A stretch of 64,000 bases of DNA from DASSUW01 sp963792385 (GCA_963792385.1 CAWBVZ010000007.1:868001-932000); one strand, 5' to 3'. Positions 1 to 8,126 are shown, numbered from the stretch's first letter. The notes: generated by a model not told the origin, from the sequence alone. Program-made: numbers and translations.

Positions 1-720
1 GGAATCGCGGATCAGGCGCGACACGTGCATCTGGGAGACCCCGACGCGGTCGCCGATCTCGACCTGCGTGCGGTCCTCGGCGAACCGCAGCCGCAGCACC
101 TCCCGTTCACGCTCACCGAGGACGCCCATCAGCGACTCGAGCGTCGCGGCGTCGTCGGTCACGCCGTAGCCCGGATCCTCGGCACCGATCGTCTCGACCA
201 TGTCGTCGCCGTCGGCGTCGCGGGGGCGGTCGAGCGAGGTCGGCCGGTAGGCGCCGGCGGCGGTGCGCGCTTCGAGCACTTGCTCGACGCTGACCCCGAG
301 GTGGCGTGCGATCTCGTCGGGCGTCGGCGCGCGACGTAGCTCGGACGCGAGATCGTCCGTAAGGTGTTCCACGCGAACCGCGAGCTCCTGCAGGTCGCGC
401 GGCACGCGGAGCCACCAGCCCCGGTCGCGGAAGTGGCGCTTGAGTTCGCCCAGGATGGTCGGGACGGCGAACGAGGAGAAGGCGGTCGAGCGGGTGGGAT
501 CGAAGCGGTCGATCGCTTTCAGCAGGCCCACCGACGCGACTTGGACGAGGTCGTCGAGCGGTTCGCTGCTGTGCTCGTAGCGGCGTGCGAGCTGGCGCGC
601 GAGCGGCAGGAATCGCTGGACCAGCGCCTCGTGAGCGGCGTGATCACCGTCCCGGTAGCGATCGAACAACCGTCGTTCCGCAAGAGCGCGCACCGCGCGG
701 TCAGTGCCGGTGGCGACCAT
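1..720 (-). CDS. SigB/SigF-family alternative sigma factor (C-terminus cut by window edge)
   Basis: Alternative sigma-70 factor of the SigB/SigF/SigG group, which directs RNA polymerase to a stress- or development-type promoter set. The minus-strand frame is open from an ATG at 718-720 to the window edge, giving 240 residues; roughly 20 C-terminal residues are missing. Region 2 is near residues 50-95 (DDLVQVASVGLLKAIDRFDP, then FSSFAVPTILGELKRHFRD), region 3 near 110-150 (TPDEIARHLGVS), and region 4 at the end (EREREVLRLRF, then IGDRVGVSQMHVSRLIRD). There is no region 1.1. A GGGAGGG ribosome-binding site precedes the ATG. No anti-sigma or anti-anti-sigma gene is in the window, so its partner must lie elsewhere. 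Family is clear; the exact regulon is unknown. Confidence 0.93.
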   Translation of the reverse strand, partial: MVATGTDRAVRALAERRLFDRYRDGDHAAHEALVQRFLPLARQLARRYEHSSEPLDDLVQVASVGLLKAIDRFDPTRSTAFSSFAVPTILGELKRHFRDRGWWLRVPRDLQELAVRVEHLTDDLASELRRAPTPDEIARHLGVSVEQVLEARTAAGAYRPTSLDRPRDADGDDMVETIGAEDPGYGVTDDAATLESLMGVLGEREREVLRLRFAEDRTQVEIGDRVGVSQMHVSRLIRDS

Positions 721-786
721 GGTCCCTCCCCCGGTCGATCAACGTCTCCAACGAACCAAACTCTACCCCGTTGAGGCGATTGTGAC

Positions 787-855
787 TAGTTCATGAAGAG
801 CAATTGAGGAGTTAATCCGCTCATTGTGCAGCAGAGTGCGTGACTTGATGAACTA
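787..855. promoter_or_regulatory. Imperfect 12-bp inverted repeat in the sigma/MerR divergent region
   Basis: TAGTTCATGAAG at 787-798 is repeated inverted, with one mismatch, as CTTGATGAACTA at 844-855. Each arm holds a TTSATGAA core, and the left core TTCATGAA is a perfect palindrome. The right arm ends 15 bases before the GTG of the MerR-type regulator. I infer an operator for that regulator or a neighbour; no binding data exist here. Confidence 0.4.
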
Positions 856-869
856 ATCTGTGGCGCGGC

Positions 870-1535
870 GTGACGCTTGACGACCATCCCATCTACAGCA
901 TCGGTGCCGTCGAGCGGATGGTTGGAATCCCCTCGGCGACTATCCGCAACTGGGAGGATCGCTACGGGCTGATCGTCCCCGCGCGCAGCGAGGGCGGCCA
1001 CAGGCTCTACACCCGCGGGCATGTCGAGCAACTGCGTTTCGTCAAGCGCGAGCTCGCGCGCGGCCTGCAGCCCGGCGAGGCCCACCGGCTACTCGCCGAG
1101 GGGATGGAGTCCGGCGAGCCACTGGTGCGCGATGACGGTCCGGAGGGGTCGCGCGTGTTGATCCTGCTCGCCGACCGGGACCCCTACGCGGCCGAGTTCG
1201 CCGAGTTCTTCCTTCGCACGGAGGGCTACGACGTCGCGGTGGCCGGAGACGCCGCGGAGGCAGAGCGCACCTCGATGGAGCGCCGACCCGACCTGGCGGT
1301 CGTCGAGGTGATGATCTCGGGAGGGATCGGAGCGGAGCTCTGCAGGCGGCTGAAGGAGCACGGTGTGCCGTCGTGCCTGGCGATCTCCGCGCTCCAAGCG
1401 CGGGAGATGGCGCTCGCGAGCGGCGCGGATGCGTTCCTGGAGAAGCCGCTCGAGCCGCTGCGCTTCGTCTCGACGGTCAAGGATCTGCTGGGGCGCAGCG
1501 CCTTCCTGCGCCAGGCGCCGGAGCCGGTCGGATGA
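870..1535 (+). CDS. MerR-family regulator with C-terminal receiver-like domain
   Basis: Transcription regulator of 221 residues. Residues 8-75 are a MerR winged helix of the CarA/LitR-like kind (ATIRNWEDRYGLIVPARSEG, GGHRLYT). Residues 93-215 look like a response-regulator receiver rather than the B12 domain usual in CarA/LitR: acidic pocket LADRD, switch Ser in LAISAL, and Lys in FLEKPL. The phospho-acceptor position reads VVEVMIS, with Glu in place of Asp, so it is probably a pseudo-receiver that is not phosphorylated or mimics the phosphorylated state. Start is GTG 870, the first start in frame after an upstream stop. The stop overlaps the ATG of the KaiC-like gene (ATGA), so the two are translationally coupled. 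Confidence 0.85.
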   Translation: MTLDDHPIYSIGAVERMVGIPSATIRNWEDRYGLIVPARSEGGHRLYTRGHVEQLRFVKRELARGLQPGEAHRLLAEGMESGEPLVRDDGPEGSRVLILLADRDPYAAEFAEFFLRTEGYDVAVAGDAAEAERTSMERRPDLAVVEVMISGGIGAELCRRLKEHGVPSCLAISALQAREMALASGADAFLEKPLEPLRFVSTVKDLLGRSAFLRQAPEPVG

Positions 1536-2923
1536 GCGAGCGTCTGTCGAGCGGGCATCCGCGCCTCGACGGCCTCCTTGGGGGCGGCCTGCCGACGAAC
1601 GCGATCAACGTGGTGATCGGGCTCCCCGGCACCGGCAAGACGATCCTCGCGCAGCAGTACGTGTTCGCGAACGCGACGCCCGAGCGGCCGGCGCTCTACA
1701 TGTCCACTGTGTCCGAGCCGCTGGAGAAGTTGATCCGCTACGCGCAGACGCTCGACTTCTTCGCCGCGGAGGCGGTCGGAAGCTCGGTGTTCTACGAGGA
1801 TCTCGGCTCGGTCGTCAACGAGCAGGGTCTCGACGGCGTCTCGGAGCGGATCGGCGAGCTGATCCGGGAGCGCAGCCCCGGCATCATCGTCATCGACAGC
1901 TTCAAGGCGCTGTCCGTGTACACCGACGCCAGCGGCTTTCGCCGCTTCCTGCACGACCTCGCGGGCCGCCTCAGCGCGTTTCCGGCCAACTGCTTCTGGA
2001 TCGGCGAGTACGACGAGGACGCGATGGCCGACGCGCCCGAGTTCGCCGTCGCCGACGCCGTCATCGCGCTCGCCACCACCCGGCTCGGAGACCGGGAGAC
2101 GCGCACCCTGCGGGTCCTCAAGCTCCGGGGCAGCGCGGCATCCTCGGGCGCGCACGCCTACCGCATCAGCTCGGACGGGATCGACGTCTTCCCGCGGCTG
2201 GCCGACCCCGTCGAGGCTCAGGACTACGCGCTCAGCGATACCCGCATCTCCTCCGGCATCGCAGCGCTCGACGAGCTGCTGTCCGACGGGTACTGGCCGG
2301 GCGCCTCGACGGTCTGCGCGGGCCCGTCGGGATCCGGCAAGACGCTCATGGGCCTGCACTTCGTCTTCAACGGCGCGCGCGCCGGAGATCCCGGCGTGGT
2401 CGCCACGCTCCAGGAGAACCCGGTGCAGCTCGAGCGGATCGTCGGCAGCTTCGGCTGGTCGCTCCAGGAGAGCGCGGTCGAGCTCATGTACCGCTCGCCC
2501 GTCGACGTCTACATCGACGAATGGGTCTACGACCTGCTCGACACTGTGGAACGCGTCGGTGCCCGGCGCGTGCTGATCGACAGCCTCTCCGACCTGCAGT
2601 TCGCGGCCCCGGACTCCACCCGCTTCCGCGAGTACATGTACTCGCTGAGCCAGCGCCTCTCCCGTCAAGGCATCAGCCTGTTCATGACCTCCGAGCTGCC
2701 CGACCTGTTCCACGTCACCCGCCTCTCGGAGTTCGGCGTCTCCCACCTCTCCGACAACGTCGTCCTGCTCCAGTACGTGCGCGACCGCACGGCGATCCGG
2801 CGCGCCCTCACGGTGCTCAAGACGCGTGCAAGCCACCATCACCCCGAGATTCGCGAGTTCACGATCACGGCCGACGGGATCGTGCTGGGAGAGGCCTTCG
2901 CCCCGGATCAACGGTTTGGCTAG
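1532..2923 (+). CDS. KaiC-like double RecA-domain ATPase
   Basis: 463-residue RecA/RAD55-superfamily ATPase with two tandem KaiC-like domains. Domain 1 has Walker A GLPGTGKT at residues 30-37 and Walker B near IIVIDSFKAL; domain 2 has Walker A GPSGSGKT at 264-271 and Walker B RRVLIDSLSDL. It is shorter than cyanobacterial KaiC (about 520 residues), and there is no KaiA or KaiB gene nearby, so a circadian role should not be assumed. Such stand-alone proteins are usually linked to signal transduction. The ATG overlaps the stop of the MerR/pseudo-receiver gene, which suggests that the regulator and the ATPase work as a pair. Confidence 0.9.
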   Translation: MSERLSSGHPRLDGLLGGGLPTNAINVVIGLPGTGKTILAQQYVFANATPERPALYMSTVSEPLEKLIRYAQTLDFFAAEAVGSSVFYEDLGSVVNEQGLDGVSERIGELIRERSPGIIVIDSFKALSVYTDASGFRRFLHDLAGRLSAFPANCFWIGEYDEDAMADAPEFAVADAVIALATTRLGDRETRTLRVLKLRGSAASSGAHAYRISSDGIDVFPRLADPVEAQDYALSDTRISSGIAALDELLSDGYWPGASTVCAGPSGSGKTLMGLHFVFNGARAGDPGVVATLQENPVQLERIVGSFGWSLQESAVELMYRSPVDVYIDEWVYDLLDTVERVGARRVLIDSLSDLQFAAPDSTRFREYMYSLSQRLSRQGISLFMTSELPDLFHVTRLSEFGVSHLSDNVVLLQYVRDRTAIRRALTVLKTRASHHHPEIREFTITADGIVLGEAFAPDQRFG

Positions 2924-2988
2924 CAATAGATCGGCGTCCGCTGACGCCGGGCACGGTCGTGGCGACTCGGTGATCGGCGAACTGGGTA

Positions 2989-3429
2989 ATGCCCGCTCCG
3001 ATGCTTGGCTTCGGCGAGAGCCCGATCTCGATCTATCTCAACGACCATCTGTCGGGCGCGACGGCGGGCGTCGAGCTCGCTCGTCGCGTTAGCCCGGGTG
3101 AGCTGGCGGACGAGATCGACGAGGATCGCGGCGTCCTCATCGAGGTGATGCAACGGCTGTCGGTGGGCCGTGACCGGGCGCGGATCGCGCTCGGCTGGGG
3201 CACCGAGAAGATGCTGCGACTCAAGCCCGGCGGGCGGTTTGAGGACCTCGAGACGCTGTCGCTCGGCGTCGAGGGCAAACTCGCGCTGTGGGCGGCGCTG
3301 CACCGCGCGTACGGCGACGATCCCAGGTTGCGGGGCATCGATCTCGACGCGCTCAGCGCCCGCGCGAGCTCGCAGCGCCGCCGGATCGAGCAGCAGCGGC
3401 TCGACGCCGCTGCCGAGGCGCTCGGTTGA
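2989..3429 (+). CDS. Small helical protein of unknown function
   Basis: 146 residues, predicted almost all helical, with no signal peptide or membrane segment. The N-terminus (SIYLNDHLSGATAGVELARR) and the run of acidic residues after it suggest a ferritin-like or four-helix fold, but I see no complete metal-ligand set and assign no function. It follows the KaiC-like gene by 65 bases. Its TGA stop overlaps the TTG start of the FAD/Rieske oxidoreductase (TTGA), so it is coupled to that gene. Two in-frame ATGs (2989, 3001) are possible starts. Confidence 0.75.
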   Translation: MPAPMLGFGESPISIYLNDHLSGATAGVELARRVSPGELADEIDEDRGVLIEVMQRLSVGRDRARIALGWGTEKMLRLKPGGRFEDLETLSLGVEGKLALWAALHRAYGDDPRLRGIDLDALSARASSQRRRIEQQRLDAAAEALG

Positions 3430-4928
3430 AGCACCGGTCGCTCTGGTTCGACACCGACGAGCCGCCGGTCCGCTACCCCGCGCTCGAGGGCGAGCGGCGG
3501 ATGGACGTCGCCGTGGTGGGCGCGGGCATCACCGGCATGACCGCGGCGCTGCTGCTCGCACGCGCGGGCCGGAGCGTCGCGGTGCTCGACCAGCACGCGG
3601 TCGCGGGCGGGACCACAGGCCATAGCACCGCCAAGATCACGTCCCAGCACGGGCTGATCTACGAGTCGCTGCGACTGACGCACGGGCGCGGCACCGCCCG
3701 CGGGTACGCCGCGGCGATGGAGTCGGCCAAGGAGCGCATCGCCGCGGTCGCCGGCGAGGGCATCGAGTGCGGGTTCCGGCGGCGGGCGGCGTACGTGTAC
3801 GGCAGCGAGAAGTCGCACCGGCGCCGGCTCGAGCGCGAGGCCGCGGCGGCGATACAAGCCGGCCTGCCCGCCACGTTCATCGAGACGGCACCGCTCCCCT
3901 TTGACACCTACGGCGCCGTGCGCTTCGACGACCAAGCCGAGTTCGACCCGCGCGCGTACGTCGCCGGCCTGGCGCGGCTGCTCGTCGACGCCGGCGGCGA
4001 GGTCTTCGAGCGCACGCGAGCGCACCAGGTCCACGAGGGCGCGCCGTGCCGGGTCGAGACCGAGCGCGGGACGCTGCTCACCGATGATGTCGTCGTCGCG
4101 ACGCTGATGCCGTTCCTCGACCGCGGAGGGTTCTTCGCGCGCGCGCACGCGAAGCGCTCCTACATCGTCACCGCGCGCATCGCCGAGGCCCCGCCCGACG
4201 GGATGTTCATCAACGCCGGCTCGCCCACCCGCTCGCTGCGCGCGCACCCGTTCGGCGACTCGGAGCTCTTGCTGGTGGGCGGCGAGGGTCACCATGTCGG
4301 CTCGACGGCAGCGCAGCCCGAGAGATACGAGAGGCTGATCGAGTTCGCCCGCCGCCACTGGGACGTGCAATCGATCGAGCACGCGTTCTCCTCGCAGGAC
4401 TTCAGTCCTGACGATCACGTCCCCTACGCCGGGCGGCTGCACCTGCGATCGACGCACGTCTACGTCGCGACCGGCCTGAACAAGTGGGGCATCACCGCGG
4501 GCACGGCCGCGGCCGGGGTGATCTCCGACGCGATCCTCGGGCGCGAGAACGACTGGTCGGGACTGTTCTCCTCCACGCGCATCCGCCCGCTGCAAGAGGC
4601 ACCGCGCTTCGTGCTCGAAAACGCGCGTGTCGGCTTCCGCTTCTTCGCCGAGCGCATCAAGCAGCGCGGGACGCGCCCGATCGCCGACCTGGCCCCTGGC
4701 GAGGGGGCGATCGTCTCCGCCGCGGGCGAGAAGGTCGCCGGGTTCCGCGACGCCGACGGGAGGCTCCATGCCGTGTCGAGCCGCTGCACCCATCTCGGAT
4801 GCCAGGTCGTCTGGAACGCAGCCGACACGACCTGGGACTGCCCCTGCCACGCCTCGCGCTTCGACGTCGACGGAACCGTCCTGAACGGGCCGGCAGTGAA
4901 ACCGCTCGACCGTCGCGATCCCGGATGA
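3426..4928 (+). CDS. FAD-dependent oxidoreductase with C-terminal Rieske [2Fe-2S] domain
   Basis: 500-residue two-part redox protein. Residues 20-370 are a DAO-type FAD oxidoreductase (dinucleotide fold VAVVGAGITGMTAALLLARA near residue 26; TGLNKWGITAGTAAAG near 350). Residues about 410-500 are a Rieske domain with both ligand motifs, CTHLGC and CPCHASRFD. The fusion is a known cytosolic family, usually annotated only as FAD-dependent oxidoreductase/Rieske protein; the substrate is unknown. No signal peptide. I chose TTG 3426 because it overlaps the preceding stop and the N-terminus (KHRSLWFDTDEPPVRYPALE) fits the family; the frame is open upstream to 3288, but that would overlap the preceding gene by more than 130 bases. 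Confidence 0.88.
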   Translation: MKHRSLWFDTDEPPVRYPALEGERRMDVAVVGAGITGMTAALLLARAGRSVAVLDQHAVAGGTTGHSTAKITSQHGLIYESLRLTHGRGTARGYAAAMESAKERIAAVAGEGIECGFRRRAAYVYGSEKSHRRRLEREAAAAIQAGLPATFIETAPLPFDTYGAVRFDDQAEFDPRAYVAGLARLLVDAGGEVFERTRAHQVHEGAPCRVETERGTLLTDDVVVATLMPFLDRGGFFARAHAKRSYIVTARIAEAPPDGMFINAGSPTRSLRAHPFGDSELLLVGGEGHHVGSTAAQPERYERLIEFARRHWDVQSIEHAFSSQDFSPDDHVPYAGRLHLRSTHVYVATGLNKWGITAGTAAAGVISDAILGRENDWSGLFSSTRIRPLQEAPRFVLENARVGFRFFAERIKQRGTRPIADLAPGEGAIVSAAGEKVAGFRDADGRLHAVSSRCTHLGCQVVWNAADTTWDCPCHASRFDVDGTVLNGPAVKPLDRRDPG

Positions 4929-5006
4929 GGCCCGAGATTTGGAACGTGCAGCTAGCGGGAAGGGTCAGTTAGCACCCCTTCCGCTAGTACAACGCCGGGA
5001 GAGACC

Positions 5007-5411
5007 GTGAAACGCATCGTCGGAGTACGAAGGGACGTCGTGTCGGACCCAGCCCCGGACGTGTCGTATCTGTCCGCGGGCAAGCGCCTGAACGCGTACA
5101 ACGCGGGGAAGTGGAGCATGGTCGGCGTCCGGGCCGTGGCTGAAATCGAGGCGGCGGATATGCGCGAGACGATCACGTCCGCCGGCGTCTGGAACATTCC
5201 CAGCGACTCATCCGAGCACTACTTCCAAGACGTGTACCGGGAAGAGCTCGGGTCACTTTGCAGGACGCTCTATGAACTTGGCTTCGCCGAAGCCGAAATC
5301 GCGCAGGCATGCGGTCCCTATTACCCGGCGCCCACGTTCGGCCAGGAGGATGACCGGCGCGGAACCGTCGGCGACCGCCGCAGGACGATGAACAACGGAG
5401 CCACGGGATGA
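5007..5411 (+). CDS. Hypothetical protein
   Basis: 134 residues from GTG 5007, preceded by a plausible GGGAGA ribosome site. The protein is mixed alpha/beta in appearance, with no signal peptide, membrane segment or motif I recognise. The segment ETITSAGVWNIPSDSSEHYF and following residues look like genuine coding sequence, but the last 25 residues are low-complexity and charged. It borders a zone of gene scraps (5480-5767), so it may itself be of foreign origin. Confidence 0.5.
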   Translation: MKRIVGVRRDVVSDPAPDVSYLSAGKRLNAYNAGKWSMVGVRAVAEIEAADMRETITSAGVWNIPSDSSEHYFQDVYREELGSLCRTLYELGFAEAEIAQACGPYYPAPTFGQEDDRRGTVGDRRRTMNNGATG

Positions 5412-5479
5412 CCACTCGCTCCGTGACCTCGAGCCGGACGACTGAGCTTTTCGAGCCTCCGCTCAGCGGACCGCTGACA

Positions 5480-5640
5480 TCCATCATGCGCAGCGCCGCG
5501 TCCCCAAGCTCCCGATCGATGTGCGCCACGGCATCACGGGCGACGCGGATGTCGAAGTGGCGGATGTATGCATCGAGGGCCGTGTAGAGGATGCACTGCT
5601 CGGTCACCTGGCCGAACCCGGCTCGGCCGAGAACTGACGC
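5480..5640 (-). pseudogene. Isochorismatase-family cysteine hydrolase fragment
   Basis: The minus strand encodes GQVTEQCILYTALDAYIRHF followed by RDAVAHIDRELGDAALRMM. This is the region around the catalytic Cys of isochorismatase-like cysteine hydrolases. The N-terminal two thirds, with the catalytic Asp and Lys, is absent, and the end is replaced by unrelated sequence. It is therefore a remnant, not a working gene. Boundaries are approximate. Confidence 0.65.
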
Positions 5641-5656
5641 GAGAACTGACTCAGTG

Positions 5657-5767
5657 ATGAAAGAGGTCACCTGGCATGGCGCCCAGGACGTGCGCGTCGA
5701 CACGGTCGACGACCCGACTCGGCCCGCCATCGGCGGCAGGATTCCCGCAAACGAGCGCAACCACTAG
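5657..5767 (+). pseudogene. N-terminal scrap of a zinc-dependent alcohol dehydrogenase
   Basis: The first 18 codons after ATG 5657 (MKEVTWHGAQDVRVDTVDDP) match the start of medium-chain zinc alcohol/formaldehyde dehydrogenases. The similarity then stops, and the frame ends after 36 codons with no catalytic or NAD-binding part. This looks like a deletion remnant. An intact enzyme of the same superfamily lies at 27713-28948. Confidence 0.65.
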
Positions 5768-5773
5768 CAGCAG

Positions 5774-5980
5774 ATGAGCCTGGTTCTCGTCCGCGTCGTG
5801 CTGCCCGCCGTGATCGCGGTTGCCGGTGTCGTGCTGCTGATCGTCGGCGGCGACTCCGCGCAGGGCGCCGGGATCGTGCTGATCGGGGTCGCAGCGATCG
5901 TCGTTCTGGCGAACCTGTTCATCCGACTCAGCCTGCGCAGCGAGCGCGACCGCGAGCGCGAGGAAGCGCGGCGGCGATGA
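5774..5980 (+). CDS. Small two-helix membrane protein
   Basis: 68 residues: two hydrophobic segments (about residues 7-25 and 32-50) followed by a strongly charged tail rich in Arg and Glu (SERDREREEARRR). It resembles the many small membrane proteins of unknown role in actinobacteria. It begins 7 bases after the stop of the alcohol dehydrogenase scrap. No function can be assigned. Confidence 0.6.
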   Translation: MSLVLVRVVLPAVIAVAGVVLLIVGGDSAQGAGIVLIGVAAIVVLANLFIRLSLRSERDREREEARRR

Positions 5981-6051
5981 GGCGGTGACTACCGGCTGTC
6001 GTCGCGTGCACACTGAAGCGCTCGCCCGATACGGCCTGAGAGAGGAACAAG

Positions 6052-6237
6052 ATGTCTCACATGTCGGGTGCCGCGGACGGCGGCAAAACCACCAACGACA
6101 ACGGGCGACGCTGGTACCACCTCCGGCCCAAGCCCCGCCAGCGCACCGACCTCATGGGCTTCAACTCCACGTGGTGGATGGTCGTGGCGTGGCTCATCGT
6201 GATCGTCGTCGCTCTCTACCCCTACCCAGGTTGGTGA
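6052..6237 (+). CDS. Small single-pass membrane protein
   Basis: 61 residues with a polar, Arg/Lys-rich N-terminal half and one C-terminal hydrophobic helix (WWMVVAWLIVIVVALYPYPG). A GAGAGGAAC ribosome site lies just upstream of ATG 6052. It ends 5 bases before the msrA start, so the two are probably cotranscribed. Function unknown. Confidence 0.65.
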   Translation: MSHMSGAADGGKTTNDNGRRWYHLRPKPRQRTDLMGFNSTWWMVVAWLIVIVVALYPYPGW

Positions 6238-6242
6238 GCGCG

Positions 6243-6764
6243 ATGAGCGACGACACCGAAACCCAGACCGCCATCCTCGCGGCAGGCTGCTTCTGGGGCG
6301 TCCAGGACCTGCTGCGCCACCGCGACGGAGTCCTCTCAACCAGGGTCGGATACACCGGCGGCGAGAACGACAACCCGACCTACCGCAACCATCCCGGTCA
6401 GGCTGAGGCCGTCGAGATCGTGTTCGACCCCGAGCGCATCTCCTACCGAGACATCCTCGAGTTCTTCTTCCAGATCCACGACCCGACGACCAAGAACCGC
6501 CAGGGCAACGACATCGGCTCCAGCTACCGCTCGGAGATCTTCTACACCAGCGACGAGCAGCGCCAGGTCGCCGAAGACACGATCGCCGACGTCAACGCCT
6601 CAGGCCTATGGCCCGGCAAAGCGGTGACCGAGATCAGCGAGGCCGTCCCCTTCTGGCAGGCCGAGCCCGAGCACCAGGACTACCTCCAGCGCTACCCGAA
6701 CGGCTACACCTGCCACTTCCCGCGACCCGGCTGGAAACTGCCACACCGCCAGACCGCCGCCTAA
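6243..6764 (+). CDS. msrA: Peptide-methionine (S)-S-oxide reductase MsrA
   Basis: Repairs oxidised methionine (S-sulfoxide) in proteins and free methionine using thioredoxin. 173 residues; the family signature GCFWG is at residues 15-19, with nucleophile Cys16, and the usual YTGG, DP, and FFFQIHDPTT motifs follow. A second Cys lies near the C-terminus (GYTCHF) and could serve in recycling. ATG 6243 was chosen because it gives the standard N-terminus; the frame is open upstream but antisense-like. No msrB is in the window. Confidence 0.95.
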   Translation: MSDDTETQTAILAAGCFWGVQDLLRHRDGVLSTRVGYTGGENDNPTYRNHPGQAEAVEIVFDPERISYRDILEFFFQIHDPTTKNRQGNDIGSSYRSEIFYTSDEQRQVAEDTIADVNASGLWPGKAVTEISEAVPFWQAEPEHQDYLQRYPNGYTCHFPRPGWKLPHRQTAA

Positions 6765-6942
6765 CGCGACGCTTTGAACCAACAGCGATCGCGCGCGGCC
6801 GACGCGTCGCGCACGTCTACATCGAGAGGTACGCCGGGAGCGCGCTGGCGGGTCTGCTCACTGCCGCTTCGGACAACGAGGAGCGGTCGCGCCAGCGACC
6901 CTTCTCGCTGCGCTCTTGCGCGATGAGCTTTTCTCGCTCGAC

Positions 6943-6970
6943 GGACACGCGGAATACATTCCGCGTGTCC
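6943..6970. repeat. Perfect hairpin, 12-bp stem and 4-base loop
   Basis: Arms GGACACGCGGAA (6943-6954) and TTCCGCGTGTCC (6959-6970) around TACA. No T tract follows, so it is not a standard terminator. Its core resembles the variable-arm region of the tRNA-Leu fragment near 8187-8207. Confidence 0.7.
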
Positions 6971-7032
6971 CCCGCGCTCCGGATTCCGGAATCTCGCAGC
7001 CCTGGGCGGTGCCGCGCGTGCCTCGCTGACAT

Positions 7033-7055
7033 TTATGTCCCCCCATATGTCCCCC
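7033..7055 (+). repeat. 23-base direct repeat, left copy
   Basis: TTATGTCCCC, three variable bases, TATGTCCCCC. It matches 8127-8149 at 20 of 23 positions, in the same orientation. The two copies flank the alpha/beta hydrolase gene, and each is itself two near-copies of TATGTCCCC. Confidence 0.65.
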
Positions 7056-7300
7056 GGGCGGCGACCCGGAGCCAGTTCCTCCCCGACCGCCGGACGCGAC
7101 CTCCAAATGCCTCGTTCAAGGTGGCTAGGGGCGCCGCGAGAGGGAGGCGCGAGGATGCTTCCTGCGTGGAGGAGCACGAGTCTTGACCTCGCTCCTGCTC
7201 GTCGTCCGCAGCGGGCACGACGCGCGCCGGCACTCGGGCGCCCGCACTCAGGGCGAGAGCGGTCGCGTGTCTGTCGGAGTCGCTCGCGTCTGGGTGAACC

Positions 7301-8098
7301 GTGGCAGGATTGGGGGTGGTGGATCTGGTTCGTGATGGTGTTGTGCTGGCGTACGACGACGCCGGAGCTGGTTACCCGGCCGTCGTGTTCGTGCATGGCG
7401 CGGCGTGTAACCGCCGTTTTTGGCATCAGCAGGTCCCGCGCTTCTCCTCTGCTCACCGGGTGGTCGCCGTGGACCTTCGCGGCCATGGCGAGAGCGGTGC
7501 CCCCTCGGAGCGCTACACGGTGCGACTGTTCGCCGAGGACCTTGCGTCGACGTGCACGCAGCTGGGGATTGAGAGCCCGGTGGTGATTGGCCATAGCCTC
7601 GGCGGGCTGGTCGCGCTCGATTTCGCTTCCGCATACCCCGACCAGGTCGCCGCCGCCGTGTTAATCGACTCGCCGCTTCTGCCTGTTGGTAGCCGGGCTG
7701 AGGTTGTGCGCGATCTCGTGGCCGGGCTTCGAGGCCGTGATCCGGACTCGGCTCTTCGCGGCTACTTTGCGAGACGGTTCTTTGGTCCCTACGACAATGC
7801 CGCCACCAGGGCGTGGATCCTCGATCAGGCCGTGCTGACCGCGCCGCACGTGACGAGCTCACTCTGGGAGGAGTCTCTTGTCAGCTGGGACGACGAAATG
7901 GCCTTGCGCAAGTGCCGGGTGCCAGTTCTCTACATCGACGCCGGCACTCCGAACGCCGACCTGACGCGCGCCGCCGAGCTGTGTCCGGGGCTGATAATCG
8001 CGAGGACGATCGGCTCTGGGCATTTCAGCCCGCTCGTGGTCTCAGAGCAGGTGAACGCCGTGCTCGAGCGTTTCCTCCGCTTCGCAGTTAGCGGATGA
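7301..8098 (+). CDS. Alpha/beta-fold hydrolase
   Basis: 265-residue hydrolase with oxyanion motif VFVHGAACN near residue 30, nucleophile elbow GHSLGG near residue 97, and a C-terminal His in GSGHFSP. The acid is probably the Asp in LYIDAGTPN. Substrate unknown; the family includes esterases, haloperoxidase-like enzymes and C-C hydrolases. Codon use is less GC-biased than in flanking genes (many T- and A-ending codons). It lies between two copies of a direct repeat and beside an integrase remnant, so I infer horizontal acquisition. Start GTG 7301 is tentative; GTG 7316 is an alternative. Confidence 0.85.
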   Translation: MAGLGVVDLVRDGVVLAYDDAGAGYPAVVFVHGAACNRRFWHQQVPRFSSAHRVVAVDLRGHGESGAPSERYTVRLFAEDLASTCTQLGIESPVVIGHSLGGLVALDFASAYPDQVAAAVLIDSPLLPVGSRAEVVRDLVAGLRGRDPDSALRGYFARRFFGPYDNAATRAWILDQAVLTAPHVTSSLWEESLVSWDDEMALRKCRVPVLYIDAGTPNADLTRAAELCPGLIIARTIGSGHFSPLVVSEQVNAVLERFLRFAVSG

Positions 8099-8126
8099 CT
8101 TTCACGAGTCGCGGTTCGCAGCGCGG

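Larger units (their letters stand above)
6765..7300. other. Gene-free stretch with palindromes and repeats
   Basis: No convincing gene on either strand. It holds a 12-bp perfect hairpin (6943-6970), a 12-bp palindrome GATTCCGGAATC (6982-6993) and one copy of a 23-base repeat (7033-7055) found again at 8127-8149. Together with the tRNA fragment and integrase remnant downstream, it appears to be the left part of an integration scar. Confidence 0.5.

Noticed and set aside
870..1535. B12-binding photoreceptor (CarH/LitR type) reading of the MerR protein
   Set aside because: The HTH looks similar, but the C-terminal half lacks the B12-binding E/DxHxxG motif and fits a receiver fold instead.
1532..2923. 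True circadian clock KaiC
   Set aside because: No kaiA or kaiB nearby and shorter than cyanobacterial KaiC; stand-alone KaiC-like ATPases are common in non-clock bacteria.
1226..2926. 566-codon open frame on the minus strand
   Set aside because: It lies antisense to the KaiC-like gene, is rich in Arg, Asp and Val in no domain pattern, and has no ribosome site. High GC keeps antisense frames open.
3033..4850. 605-codon open frame on the minus strand
   Set aside because: Antisense shadow of the helical protein and FAD/Rieske genes, with no recognisable fold.
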